Shown here piece after piece: positions 52,542 to 63,159 of a DNA stretch of 64,000 bases. The translations under genes were made by a program, and so were the position numbers. Numbering within the stretch: the stretch's first letter is position 1; the number at the start of each line of letters is the position of its first letter. The DNA lies in assembly GCA_009760855.2 (NCBI GenBank), contig WPIO01000034.1, forward strand, positions 1,110,501 through 1,174,500. The letters are read 5' to 3'. This DNA comes from Cristatella mucedo. Its lineage: Eukaryota > Bryozoa > Phylactolaemata > Cristatellidae. Below the pieces are notes generated by a model. The model ran no database searches and had not been told where the DNA came from. It saw only the letters and a list, made by a program, of their open reading frames with translations.

Positions 52542-55085
52542 ATGCTATGGGCGACGCCGACTAGCGGCCCAGCAACGGACGACAGGCGAGCTGCACTGCT
52601 GCTCGACAGGGCCGCCGGCAGCAGCAGTAGTGCACAGCAGCCACCTCGCGGCAGTGGCAGCGCTACGGAACGCTCGCCGCTGAGGCGCGACGCAGCTGGA
52701 GGCGGAGCCATCGACCACGGCCGCCAGCGCAGCTTGGACCTGCTGCTGAATGGTGCCGGCAGCCAGTCGCGTCCGCCGCCACCGATCGCTCGTCCAGCGT
52801 CGTCGGCCGCTCGTCCCCTGGTCGCGTCGAGCGCCCTGGCGACGACGACGGCATCGTCGAGCGCATCGATCGCTCGCGGCGGCTCCGAGTGGATGCAGCA
52901 GCTCAACTCGTACGCGTCGTGGGTCAACGCGCAGCTGCGCCGCCGCTGGCCGGATCGCGGCGAGGTCACGGACCTGCGGCGCGAGCTGAGAGACGGCACC
53001 GTACTCGTCGACCTGCTGCGTGCGCTCGCGGGCGGCGGAGGCGACGACGGCGGCGAGCAGGCGCTGGCCGCCGCCTCGCACGCGGCGCCCGCCGACGAGA
53101 GCGAGATGCGCAAGAACGTCGACCTGGTGCTGCAGTTCATGCGAGAGCGGCACATCAAGATGCAGCCGGCCACCGCCGACGAGATCGTCGAGGGAAATAC
53201 GCGCGCCATGATGCGCCTCATCCTGGCGCTGGCCGCTCACTTCAAGCCGGGCAGCGCCAGGCAGGTCCGCGCCTCGGCGGCGGCGCCCGAGCAGCCGCCG
53301 GGAGGAGCTGCGCTGCTGCCGAAGCAGCAGCAGCCGCCGCCGCCTCAGCGCAGCACTGGCGGCGTCAGTCGGCCGTCCAGCGTGGGCATAGCACACGAAA
53401 TGGTGGCTGCTCTGGCCAGGATCCGACAGAGTATGGCCAACTCGGGCCGCCGCACCACCTCAGTGACGGCTTCAGCCGCGGCTCCTCCTTCGCCCGGCAC
53501 GTTCGGCGGCGGCCCTGCCGACGGCGGCGCCGGCAAGGCACGCCCATCGCCGCCGCCGCCCCGACCGGCTCCTCGGTCCGTTGCGCCCGAGAGGAAGTGG
53601 ACGCCGCCTGCGTTCGTTGACGGCGACGACATGTCAGTGCTGAGCGGTGGCTCGACGGCCAGCGGTGGCCGGGGCACCGGAAGAAGCGGCACCCTGTCGT
53701 CCAGCCACTCGAGCAGCCAGGAGGACAGCATGTCGGAGGGCGGCGACGACACCGCGGGAGCGGCGGCGGCCGAGCAGCGCTGGCAGCTGCTGCGCGACGT
53801 GCTGGCGCCGGGCGATGGCGTTGCCGCGGCAGCCGACGAGGCAGGCGCTGCGCGCAGGGTGCTGCTGCAGCTGCAGCACCTGCTGCTCGTCGACAACTGT
53901 GAGACGGCGGCAGGAGACAGCGGCACGGAGCAGCACGGAGCAGCCGATGCTTCGCCGTGGGACGCGGCTGTTGGTGGCGGTGCAGTGGCGCTGGGCGTGA
54001 GGGGCGACGACGGCGCGGAGCGTGACAGGCAGCAGCACGCCGCCGCCGTGCTTCTCGGCGGAAGGCTGCAGCAGGCGTCGGCCATGTGTGACGATCTGCG
54101 CGAACAGCTGTCGCACTCGAAGCAAGAGTGCATGCAGCTTCGAGGCGCGCACGCCGACCTCGTGCGCCGCATCGCCGAGCTTGAAGCAGAGGCGGCGGCG
54201 GCAGCTGAGAGGAGCGTGCGCCGGCCCGCGCCGCCGCGGCAGGGCACGCCGGCGCCAGTCGAGAGCGGAAGCTCGTGCGGCCGCTGCACGGAAGCCGCCT
54301 CGCGCGCGTCGGCCGCCGCCGTGCAGCTGGCCGAGGCGAGAGAGAGGCTGGCCAGCCGCGACGCGCTCATCGAGCTGCTGCGCAGCGAGGTCCAGCGTCA
54401 CACTGCGGCTGCCAGGCAGACCGGTGCTTCGAGCGCCGCCTGGCGGCACGGGCCCGAGGCAGCTGGCGGCGGCGGAAGCAGCTGCAGCGGCTCCGACGAG
54501 GACGAGGCGAGGAGCGATTCGAGCGGCGACGGCGGCGCAGCGTCCGCCCGGCGCTTGCTACCTCAGCCGCCGCCGCAGAAGCCGGCTCTCCTGCTCGAGG
54601 CCGGCGAGCCGCTTGCCTCCGAGATGCGAGCCATCAGGAGGACGCTGCGGCTGCTGCGCAAAGACTGCGCCGAGGCCGGCGGCAGCGGCGCTAGCCGGCA
54701 GATGGTCGACACTCTGGAGCAGGGCATCATCAGCGCGATACGGTGCGCTGCCGCCGGCGCCTCCTCGTCGTCCTGTGTGCTCGAGAACGGCGGGAGCTTG
54801 GACCGCGCACCCGACGAGGGCGGCGGCAGCGGCGGCGACGAGGACGACGAGAGGAGGCTGGCGCTCGAGCGGCAGCGGAGGCAGCAGCGCAGCGTCACGT
54901 TCCTGCTGGACGGCAGTTCGTCCGACAGCAGCGGCGGCGGTGGCGGTGGCGGCAGTGATGCGGACTACGACTATGTCGACTACGTCGACGCTACTGCTGC
55001 TGCTGCTGCTGCTGCTGACCAGTGGCAGAAGCAGCAGTCGCCGGAAGACGGGCTGCCAGCTGCCGACCGGCATCATCCGGCCTAG
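52542..55085 (+). CDS. DIXDC1: DIXDC1-like protein: calponin-homology domain plus coiled coils
   Basis: An 847-codon frame from the first ATG (52,542). The frame is open back to 52,443, so a spliced upstream start is possible. Residues about 116-237 form a calponin-homology domain: EWMQQLNSYASWVNAQL, DLRRELRDGTVLVDLLRAL, NVDLVLQFMRERHIKM and ADEIVEGNTRAMMRLI followed by LALAAHFKPGS. This is very close to the CH domain of DIXDC1 (Dixin/Ccd1), a Wnt and cytoskeleton-linked protein. Low-complexity linkers follow, then coiled coils (about residues 510-555 and 585-625) and a MVDTLEQGIISAIR segment like the one that precedes the DIX domain in that family. No DIX domain is present before the stop, and none is visible downstream. 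GC is about 70 %. Either a DIX-encoding exon lies outside, or this version lacks it. Confidence 0.8.
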   Translation: MLWATPTSGPATDDRRAALLLDRAAGSSSSAQQPPRGSGSATERSPLRRDAAGGGAIDHGRQRSLDLLLNGAGSQSRPPPPIARPASSAARPLVASSALATTTASSSASIARGGSEWMQQLNSYASWVNAQLRRRWPDRGEVTDLRRELRDGTVLVDLLRALAGGGGDDGGEQALAAASHAAPADESEMRKNVDLVLQFMRERHIKMQPATADEIVEGNTRAMMRLILALAAHFKPGSARQVRASAAAPEQPPGGAALLPKQQQPPPPQRSTGGVSRPSSVGIAHEMVAALARIRQSMANSGRRTTSVTASAAAPPSPGTFGGGPADGGAGKARPSPPPPRPAPRSVAPERKWTPPAFVDGDDMSVLSGGSTASGGRGTGRSGTLSSSHSSSQEDSMSEGGDDTAGAAAAEQRWQLLRDVLAPGDGVAAAADEAGAARRVLLQLQHLLLVDNCETAAGDSGTEQHGAADASPWDAAVGGGAVALGVRGDDGAERDRQQHAAAVLLGGRLQQASAMCDDLREQLSHSKQECMQLRGAHADLVRRIAELEAEAAAAAERSVRRPAPPRQGTPAPVESGSSCGRCTEAASRASAAAVQLAEARERLASRDALIELLRSEVQRHTAAARQTGASSAAWRHGPEAAGGGGSSCSGSDEDEARSDSSGDGGAASARRLLPQPPPQKPALLLEAGEPLASEMRAIRRTLRLLRKDCAEAGGSGASRQMVDTLEQGIISAIRCAAAGASSSSCVLENGGSLDRAPDEGGGSGGDEDDERRLALERQRRQQRSVTFLLDGSSSDSSGGGGGGGSDADYDYVDYVDATAAAAAAADQWQKQQSPEDGLPAADRHHPA

Positions 55086-55089
55086 CATT

Positions 55090-56050
55090 GCTAAGAAGAA
55101 CTGCAGACTGCACGGCGGCAGGGACGGCGCCATGGGTCGCAGGAGCGAAGCGCTGCCGACCGAGTTCAAGGCCACGAGGACGAGGTAACCCAGCTGGCCA
55201 GCCCATTAGTCAGCTGCTGAGGAGAGCTGCATTCGTGCTACAATGTAGTCTAGTCACAAAAGTTGCCTCAAGTAATCGCATCACGTGCGTGGCAGCTCAG
55301 GCCCACACCGGCCCCTGCGCCGATCTGACCACGTCCGCTGCAGCTGTCTTGAGGGGGCGGGTCATACGCTGCCCGGCGGCCGACACACTAACAGCAGATC
55401 CACAGTGAGTGAGCACTACAACTGCCCCCCTCCGGGGCCAGTTAACAATGTTCAGCAGCAAGAGGTGGCTCGGTGCAACCGAGTTGTTCAGCTTCAAGCT
55501 TCATAAAGCTAGATATACACTGCTATTCTGACTGCTTTGCTAAATGCGGCTCCGAAACAATAGAGACCAGCAGCTGGAATGCCCGGCCAGATCTAATTGG
55601 GTGAAACAACACGACCTCACCGCGCCGGCCTGGAGACTGCATGCCTAACACCAGGTGGCACTCTGCTAGCTAGCTCTCTCGGCATGCCGGCCGCACCGGG
55701 AGGTTAAAGGCTACATTTGGCTGATTCGTTAGCCTCATTCAAGAAGTGACACAGGATCATTAATAGCACTCAAAACCCATGACCTGGCTCGTGATGAGGG
55801 CTAGCACCTTACCCAGAGGCTAGAGGTGCCACCGCAAGCCACTTCCACAGAACAACGAAGCAAGGCTTGAAGCTTCCGGTATGGCTGGTCAGAAAGCTGC
55901 TGTAAGCAGCAGCTGCAGCAGCTTCAAGATGGCCGCCATGGACGGAGGAGGTCGCTGCAGCACAGGAATAGCAGCAGCAGCCTCTGCACTCAGCTGCGCG
56001 CCAGCTCGTGCAGCGCTTCCGGTGCTCGAGCCGTGAGATGCGTTGCTCCA
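55090..56050. other. Unassigned DNA downstream of the DIXDC1-like exon
   Basis: No DIX-type sequence was found in any frame. A GAGGTAACC at about 55,182-55,190 resembles a splice donor but is not in the main frame. A decayed SINE may lie at 55,775-55,850 (CCTTACCCAGAGGCTAG, reversed box A-like). Confidence 0.35.
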
Positions 56051-56054
56051 GCTT

Positions 56055-56215
56055 GCTTCCCCTCGTGCTGGTTTTCCCAGCGGTTAAGCTGTTTAGCGGT
56101 TCCCCGGGGACCGAGGTCTGACCAAGGTCGTGAGCTCGAACCCGGTGGCATACGTGAAGCGCCTGAATGGAGATCGAGTTCTCTTGGGGCGCTATACAAA
56201 TGAATTAATACTATT
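56055..56215 (+). mobile_element. tRNA-derived SINE with LINE-like tail
   Basis: Head with CCCAGCGGTTAAGC (box A-like), GTCGTGAGCTCGAACCC (box B), then GAAGCGCCTGAATGGAGATC and GAGTTCTCTTGGGGCGCTAT. Same family as the copies at 48.4 and 61.2 kb. Confidence 0.82.
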
Positions 56216-56219
56216 TTCT

Positions 56220-56780
56220 ATCCGGCCCCCTGGTCGCCAGTCGCTGAGACTGGTTGTGGCTAGCGAAGAGGCTGCCCACGCTAATCGGTCACGGCGGGTC
56301 GGCATGCCCAGGCAAGCTGCCCATCTACGATGGTCTCGCACCCTGAGCTTTACTCGTCGACGTCGCACATTCGAAAGGAATGGCTGGCCAGCTCGCCGTC
56401 CGAGGACGGTCGGGGGGGGGAAGTTGTACCCCTACGGCACATTGCAGAATCGTTACCTACCCTCCACCTGCTCGGAAGTCCAATTTGTTCAAAAATACTA
56501 TAGACTATTAATTAATTAGACTATTATAATAATACAAAAATTCAAAAATAAGTCGAGAGTCCGGGCTTCTTTTGGCACCGAGCGAGTATATTATCGTTCT
56601 CATTCGTTTCCAAGCAAACCTTGTCGAAATACCCAGCAGTGACGCGTGCGGCCATCACAAGGTCGGCACAGCCCACTTGGCGGTCGACCGCGCGCACAGG
56701 GACGGACGCTGGCTGCGGCCGGACCCCAGCAGCCAGGGGGACGGACGACCCAGCACGGGGCTGGCACGCCCGACGCGGCG
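56220..56780. other. Unassigned DNA
   Basis: It includes a short AT-rich piece at 56,505-56,550 and the 3' side of the ALG14 gene. Nothing else is identifiable. Confidence 0.4.
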
Positions 56781-56784
56781 CGCG

Positions 56785-57528
56785 TCACAGCAGTCTGCCG
56801 ATGTAGGCCGCCAGCGGGTAGGCGTCGCGCAGCGACGGCCACTGAACGAAAAAGAGGTCGGCAAAGCGGTAGAGCACGCGGCCGGACAGCGACAGGCTGC
56901 GCACGCGGCACACGCTCTCCACGTAGACGACGCGCACGCGCGGCAGCAGCAGCAGCAGGCGGCAGACGAAGGCGGCCAAGCACAGCGGCACGCACGTGCC
57001 CGGCCCGTTGCACAGCACGACGTCGGGCCGGTGCCGAGCCACGAGCACGAACGAGGCGGCGAGGGCGCGCGCCGCCGACGCGCACGCGCTCGTCCACGAC
57101 TGCCCAACCTCGCGGCTGCGCGGCACCGTCACGATGCGGTGCTCCGGCGGCCCCGCCGGAGAGCTGCCGCCGCCGTCGCGTCCGGCGGCGGCGCTCCGGC
57201 GCTGCCGCTCCGCCGACTCGACCTTGTCGATGCTGAGCTTGTCCGTGCCGGCCACCACGTAGACGCGAGGCCGGTACGCTTCCGCGGAGAGCGCGTCGAC
57301 GAGCTGCATCATCTCCTTGGTGTGCCCGCCCGAGCCGACGACGATCATCGTTTTCAGCGGCCGCCGCTGACCGCCGCCGCCGCCGCCGAAGGACGCCGAC
57401 GACGTCAGTGCTGCGAGCTGCCGCCGCCGCTTGATGTCAGCCATGACGACGGCGAGACGAACGGCAAGGAGCGCGGCGGCCAGGCCGAGCATGACGGCGG
57501 CGGCCACGGCTGGCGGTGCTTGCATCGT
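56785..57528 (-). CDS. ALG14: ALG14, UDP-GlcNAc transferase subunit
   Basis: Membrane anchor that recruits catalytic ALG13 to the ER face, where the pair adds the second GlcNAc to dolichol-PP-GlcNAc in N-glycan synthesis. 247 residues from ATG 57,528; I prefer this to an ATG 11 codons earlier because it places the hydrophobic helix (AAVMLGLAAALLAVRLAVVM) at the very N-terminus, as in the family. Then come a basic linker, MIVVGSGGHTKEMMQL, VPRSREVGQSWTSA, the hallmark VVLCNGPGTCVPLCLAA, and VVYVESVCRVRSLSLSG followed by LFFVQWPSLRDAYP. Contains a family-atypical Ala/Gly-rich insertion after the SIDKVESAER region. Single open frame with no intron, GC-rich like the neighbouring gene. Confidence 0.93.
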   Translation of the reverse strand, partial: TMQAPPAVAAAVMLGLAAALLAVRLAVVMADIKRRRQLAALTSSASFGGGGGGQRRPLKTMIVVGSGGHTKEMMQLVDALSAEAYRPRVYVVAGTDKLSIDKVESAERQRRSAAAGRDGGGSSPAGPPEHRIVTVPRSREVGQSWTSACASAARALAASFVLVARHRPDVVLCNGPGTCVPLCLAAFVCRLLLLLPRVRVVYVESVCRVRSLSLSGRVLYRFADLFFVQWPSLRDAYPLAAYIGRLL

Positions 57529-57564
57529 TCGCCGGCGGCCGTCACGTCGTCCTCGAAGCAAATC

Positions 57565-58245
57565 GCGCTGACGTCACGTCAGCCCTCTCGAGCGGCTAGG
57601 CAGAGTCTAAGCAGAGGAAGGAAGGGGTAAGGAAGGAAGAAGGAAGGAAGGGACAGGAAAGAAGAGCCCACGGTCTCCACTGCCATGCGTGGCAGCAGCG
57701 TTGAGCCAACGGCGGTCCCAAGGTCAGCACTCGTGTGATCATGCAGCCGGCGATGAAGAAAAGAGTGCACCTGGCGATCACGTGACCCGTAGGGGGAGGA
57801 GTTGGGTGCGTCATTGGCAGAGGTGCTCGTCCATGCAAACGAAGCTATTAGGTCATGCAAGGAGGTGCCCCGACGAAAAAGGCCTATCGACATCACCTCG
57901 ATAAAAGCCCCGTGAGCTCCAGGGGGAATGGCAATCAAAGAACCGAGGGCGTCGGGTCAGCAGGTGAGCCCCAGCGGTTGCCTGCTGCAGCGTGTCACGT
58001 GGGGCGATGCAAACGACACATCGCAGGCAGGGTCGCTGTTGCAGTGGGTCGCTGTCACCTAGAAAGACATGCGATTAGAATGCAGCCAACCTTGGATTAA
58101 ATCGCTCTCTGACAATGCACCTGCGACTTTTGCGACCAGATACTCAAAACTGATGTTAATGTTTGCTTGGGGACAGGTTAAAGGTTGTTTGGGGGCCGGC
58201 GCAGCTACGCAAGCAAAAGGCAATCAAAGTTACCATTCGATCAAG
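57565..58245. other. Region upstream of ALG14, no further gene seen
   Basis: It contains a GGAAGGAAGG-type purine tract at 57,618-57,665. Open frames here are short and without domains. Promoter of ALG14 presumably lies in the first few hundred bases, but no motif is decisive. Confidence 0.4.
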
Positions 58246-58249
58246 CTTC

Positions 58250-58320
58250 CTTTGCAGCGAATGTATAGTGCCTAGAAAGAGACTCGAGTTCTCTGAGGGT
58301 GCTAAATCGAATGTTTTATT
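58250..58320 (+). mobile_element. LINE/SINE 3' tail scrap
   Basis: AGTGCCTAGAAAGAGACTCG with AGTTCTCTGAGGGTGCTAAA is the shared 3' hairpin in degraded form. Confidence 0.6.
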
Positions 58321-58324
58321 AATA

Positions 58325-59095
58325 TTGAACGATCGTTTTCTATAGACATCAACTCTGAATCCTCCAACTGAGAAAAGACCTAAACCATTTCAACAGTGCC
58401 TGCAATACATGGTTAATTATTAATTTTTTATTAAATAACTACTTTTAAATATGGGTAATTAAACTAAAAATAATATTTAAATTAAAATTCGTTAAAAAAA
58501 TTATGAATTAATTAAATTATGAATATATGATTGAAATTTATTTAAAAATAAATAATAGTTTACAAAAACTATTAAAAGTTGCCAATAGATCCAGCAGAGC
58601 TAGCCGAGAGACTCTACCTACGTCAGCATTTCTGACAACGTTGGTCGCTACACACCTGACACAGCATTTACTCTGTGGAGTGATTTACGCACAAAACTTA
58701 TTCAAACTTACCTGCTAGGTTGAAGTTTGGATACAAGTGTTAAACTGGTCTGCCACAACTCACTCCATCTTGCTTGAGAGGAACAGCTGGAGGAAACTGG
58801 GCAGAGGTTGCTTTAGTTCTCTTGGTCTAGTATTGACTTGTGATACTGTTAAGTGGCTTGACTATTTGAAAGAAGCCGCACCATAACCCGGAAATAATTA
58901 TGCATTTACTATGCTAACTATAAAAGGCAGCAGTAAATATAGGCATCTCAGAGGAAGAACTGCATTAGGTTTTCATTCACATGAAAGCAAACAGCAAAAG
59001 CTAGTTCCAATGTACCACAGACACCAAGCAAATAATGAGTATATGAATGAGTAATTGAAGAATCAAACGGCAACCATTTACAAGCAAGGACGTTG
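58325..59095. other. AT-rich unassigned DNA
   Basis: 58,410-58,560 is strongly AT-rich. Nothing coding or repeated is recognised. Confidence 0.4.
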
Positions 59096-59097
59096 AC

Positions 59098-59350
59098 TAA
59101 TGTAATGTAATTTATCTCCATCTGTAACTCCACAAAGCCACAAAGACTATGTGAGTGTTATGCAGGAGAGTTTTGTATAGCCCACTCACAGCTTAAGCGG
59201 CTTTCGGTACACATTTGGTAGCCAACAGACTTCGTCTCACGCAACAAAGAGAAAATGGGAAGCATAGCAGAGTCAGGAGATCAGTTGAGGTAGTGAGTAG
59301 CATGGAAGTAGCAGCTCAGGACTGCCGAAAAGGATGAGCCATAGTCGGGC
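59098..59350 (-). mobile_element. 3' end of (TTACA)n-tailed LINE
   Basis: TAATGTAATGTAATTTATCT, then CTGTAACTCCACAAAG, AGCCAACAGACTTCGTCTCA and GGGAAGCATAGCAGAGTCAG match 9.95-10.2 kb closely. The 5' truncation is near 59,350. Confidence 0.8.
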
Positions 59351-59679
59351 TAAGGAAACTTTGCGTCTACGATCGCTGATCTTAATCTAAAAAAAAGGTT
59401 GGCTTGACCCCAGTTTTCAAGCCAGTCAGCCAGGAAGCAGGCTATAGGGCTGAAAATCAAACGACTAGTCATCAATGATGCCAAGCGGGTAAATGGGACA
59501 CCGAACCTACAGTGAGCATGGCATACTCTTCTTAGCTCCCTCTCTTTCTTTCTCTGTGGTCCAAAGTGGTTTAGATAGCTGCCAATTCAATGAGACTCAG
59601 CAAACTTCAGATACTAGAAACAGGGATCGTTAAGAATGTCCTGAATCCTTCAAATGTCCGTTTCTCGGGGCCCCAAAGC

Positions 59680-60290
59680 AGGTGTGGCCCAAGCATTGGC
59701 ATTACCGATACAGCGACCTTTTTCGAGTTCGGATATGTAGGCTGGAGAAAGGAAATGAAAGGACCAAAATAAAGTGACAAAACCTTAAAGTCAAAGTGCT
59801 GCTTGATGGGCAGCTAGATAGTGGACGTCGGAGAGAAGCAGTAAAATGTGGCCACTACAAAGCTCATGACAGACAAGCCTGGCTGCCGAGTTTTGCACCA
59901 GCTGCAACAGTCTGATTGCATAGGCCGGAAGACCTACAACTAATGAGCTATATAAACTGGAACAGGATGTCACGATCGCCAGAACCGACACTTGGATGAG
60001 GTATCCCTGTCTAAGCAGGCCCAATTTTTGCAATGTTGCACAGCTGGAAGTAGGCAGATGTGACTGTGGAACTGATTGGGCCATCTAATGTAAGAACATT
60101 TTTAGAAAGTACTCCCAGATTGCATGCACATGCTATTGGAGACATGCTGGCCCAGCCCACGTTAATGGTTAGATTACCGATTTAAGAGTAATGCTAGGCT
60201 TGCCCTGCTCGTAGCTAGTAGGTAGGGTGTACCGTCATTCAATTTGAGAAAGTTTGCTGCCATCCAACTGCGACTGTCATCGATACAGGT
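59680..60290 (-). mobile_element. LINE RT C-terminal fragment
   Basis: The minus-strand frame 60,084-59,791 reads VVGLPAYAIRLLQLVQNSAARLVC in pieces, the conserved segment of CR1/L2-type RTs. The region to 60,290 holds more of the same ORF in other frames. No intact coding. Confidence 0.7.
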
Positions 60291-61035
60291 CGCAGTGAAA
60301 TGGAGCGAGCAGGTGACACGCTCGAAGGCACAGAGGATCTAAGGCAGATGATGATCAAAGGCACAGGTACAGCTGCATATCGACGTCTGCATAGAGATGC
60401 AAGCCTAGCTACACTGCACCAGTGCTGTGGGCCTAAGGACAGACAGCTGAAGCAACTCGAAGCCCGTTTCACGGGCTCAATGTCAAAAAAGGACCGCTAG
60501 ACTGACCACGCGAGGCTAGCCATGTACTTGCCACCCACTTCCTCATGCTCATTAGACAGGCAGTTGAGAAACGACGACGACTCGCGCAAGCTAACTGAGC
60601 CTCCTTGAGTCGGGCAGCTTTGACATGCCTTGCCCGACTTCTCGGACAGCCTGATTCTAAGGTCAGTCTGGCCTAGTCTAGGCACCACCGCCGTTCGCAT
60701 GGGCAATTTCAGCCCGAGTCCGGGCAGGCCAGTTCGTTTCATTCACTCCACACGTGGTAGGAGCCGTACTGTGCAAAGACTCGGTAGACGACCAGCTAAA
60801 ACCGGCTTGTCGTCCAACAGCTAATCGGTCCTGCCAGGCACACTCGACGATCCGCAAGGCGGCGCTCCGGTGGTTACCAACGCGAGCCAATTCGATTTCA
60901 GCTGTCCGGGCACTCGACTGAGGGGCACGACAGGCAACGGAAAATGTCCGAGTACACGTCAGCCGGCTACAGGCGCTCGGCAACCCCGACAGCTACTACT
61001 GACACATCATGCAAGTGGCCTCGACTCCCCAAAGG
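60291..61035. other. Unassigned DNA
   Basis: Short open frames on both strands without recognisable domains or repeats. Confidence 0.4.
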
Positions 61036-61039
61036 TTTC

Positions 61040-61124
61040 GCAGCACGCCAAAGCGCCTAGAAAGAGATTGAGTTCTCTGAGGGCGCTTTATCAAGTACAT
61101 TATTATTATTATTATTATTATTAT
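61040..61124 (+). mobile_element. LINE 3' terminus with ATT tail
   Basis: AAAGCGCCTAGAAAGAGATT and GAGTTCTCTGAGGGCGCTTT form the 3' hairpin, followed by ATCAAGTACATT and an (ATT)8-9 tail. Confidence 0.8.
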
Positions 61125-61211
61125 TGCCGGTCCGCCCCGGGTCACTTCGGTAGTTGAGTGCTCGCCGAAGGTGCCGAGCGAATGCAAGCCGCAACTGCCG
61201 TGCGGCATCGC

Positions 61212-61372
61212 CCTTGGAGATGATATATAATTCATGTGTATAGCGCCCAACGAGAACGTAATCTCTATTCAGGCGCTTCACGTGTGCCACGGGGCTGGCT
61301 CGAGCCCACGACCTCGGCCAGACCTTGGTCGGGGCGAGCACCTTAATCACTGGGTCAAACCAGTGTGGCGAT
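61212..61372 (-). mobile_element. tRNA-derived SINE with LINE-like tail
   Basis: Minus strand: GACCCAGTGATTAAGG (box A-like), GTCGTGGGCTCGAGCC (box B), GAAGCGCCTGAATAGAGATT and TTCTCGTTGGGCGCTATACA. Third clear copy of this family. Confidence 0.82.
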
Positions 61373-61374
61373 GC

Positions 61375-62815
61375 CTGCCGAGAGCAACATGATCACGCCA
61401 AACAAGGAAAACATTCAGCCGCTCTTCAGCACCAGTAGAAAAACATCGGTTGCTGAGACGAAATTTCGGCAGCTTGTCTTCAACTGTTCTGTCCTGCGAC
61501 TCCTTTGCTACCGGCTTCCTTAAGCGGCCCCTAATTCGCACCAGCGAATTTTCGCCTTGCTGCAGCAGCTGCCGTTTGCCCCGGGCCCTCGACTGGACCC
61601 GCCCACACCACAAGATTGCGCCAGAAAAAAACGAGCACGACTCCATACTAGATACTATCCTAGATCTATAAGCTTATAGACAGCGACACATAACAAATAA
61701 CATGCTACGAGTGCTGCACACCGAATGGTAGCCAAGCATTGCCACTTAGACCTTCGGAAGACGCCGATTCCTCTGTTGGAAGCAATAGGGCATTTTAGAG
61801 TGAATAAAATCGGGAAAAAATCTGCGCTACATAATCCTACATTCGTTGCATGGAAGGAGGCTCAACAGTGAACAAACCAGACAACCGCCCCCAACACAGG
61901 AACGCGAACCCGGTGCCATAGTGACCTAGGGCCATCTAGAGAAGCAGGCGTGCTGAATATTAGATGTATTAAGGCGCCACGGAATACACATATAGAGCGG
62001 TTGCAAATTACAGATGTGTGCGTATACAGTTGACACACGATACTGGGAGTCGCTGAGCTACCAGCAACGAAACATGTCCCGAGGTCTATCCTTAAGCTTA
62101 GACTTACCTTGAATAACAGGACAGTGCACCACAGGCGAAATACAAGCACACCTTCTCTAGACCTTGATCTCAATTCAGGTGCCACTAGTTCGGACGGCGC
62201 TTGTCAAGATTGTGAAAAGATCGAGGGACGGTGCACTACGATTCCTGCCAGCAGCGTGTAAAACGGAGCCGGAAGTCGATTTGAGCATTGGGTCAAGGCC
62301 AGCAGCAATCGGCCATCCCCCCACCCAGCTGTCATCCCAAAGCTCAGCGGTCCACTCCCACTCAAATGGTGAAAGCAACAGTGAAATATTGTGGTAATAT
62401 GAATCGCCGAAAATAATCTATTTAGGTGACAGGAAAGTTTACAATATTTCGGAATAAGCTCATCCGTGGGTTACGTCGATGGTCGCACACATAGATAAAC
62501 ACATTTAATCAACCGTTAGTGTGTTGTAACGCCGAAGGCTCGGCGGAGTAAGCTTGACCTGCCGCTTACCTAGCGGCGTAGCCTACCGCCTAATGCCATT
62601 CGGTGCGCGCCTACGCGCAATAAGCTGGCCGCCACAAAACGAGCGTTTCTGGCGCTGACCTGCCTACCGTTACTAAAGGGGGTCGCGAGTCCGCGGCGTG
62701 AATTGGAAAGCGAGACACACAGATTGGGGATTTTACTGAACTTTATTCGCAAGCGCACAAAGTCACTGCGCGTCTAGTTCAGCTTTATCTCCACACTCCT
62801 CGCACGCTTTCAACT
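61375..62815. other. Unassigned DNA
   Basis: No domain-bearing frame. GC rises after 62,520. Nothing repeated elsewhere in the window was noticed. Confidence 0.4.
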
Positions 62816-62816
62816 G

Positions 62817-63155
62817 CACCAACACTCTTGCGGAGGGAATACTCCTCCACACTAAGCGCGACCCGGACCCTAAACACTAACCGGTGAACTAGGAATCCGT
62901 TCCTGCCTGTGCCGAGGGAATACCCCAAACACGCCAACTTAAACACTCTAGCGGAGGGAATACTTCACCACACTGAATTGCGAACCGGAGTCTAAACCCT
63001 ACCCGGAGAACTAGAACTCGGTTTCCAACAGTGCGGCAGGAATACTCCACACGCGCCAACTCAAGCACTCCTGCGGAGGAAATACTTCTCCACACTGAAG
63101 CGCGACCCGGAGCCTAAACCCTACCCGGTGAACTAGAGCTCCACACACGCCAACT
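62817..63155. repeat. ~121 bp tandem repeat, about three copies
   Basis: Units start near 62,824, 62,944 and 63,065 with CACTC-(T/C)-(T/A/C)-GCGGAGG-(G/A)-AATACT. Each contains CACACT-(A/G)-A, CGACCCGGA-type, CTAAAC-C/A-CTA-CCGG and, later, CACGCCAACT. The last unit is cut short near 63,150. Copies are diverged. Confidence 0.75.
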
Positions 63156-63159
63156 ACGC

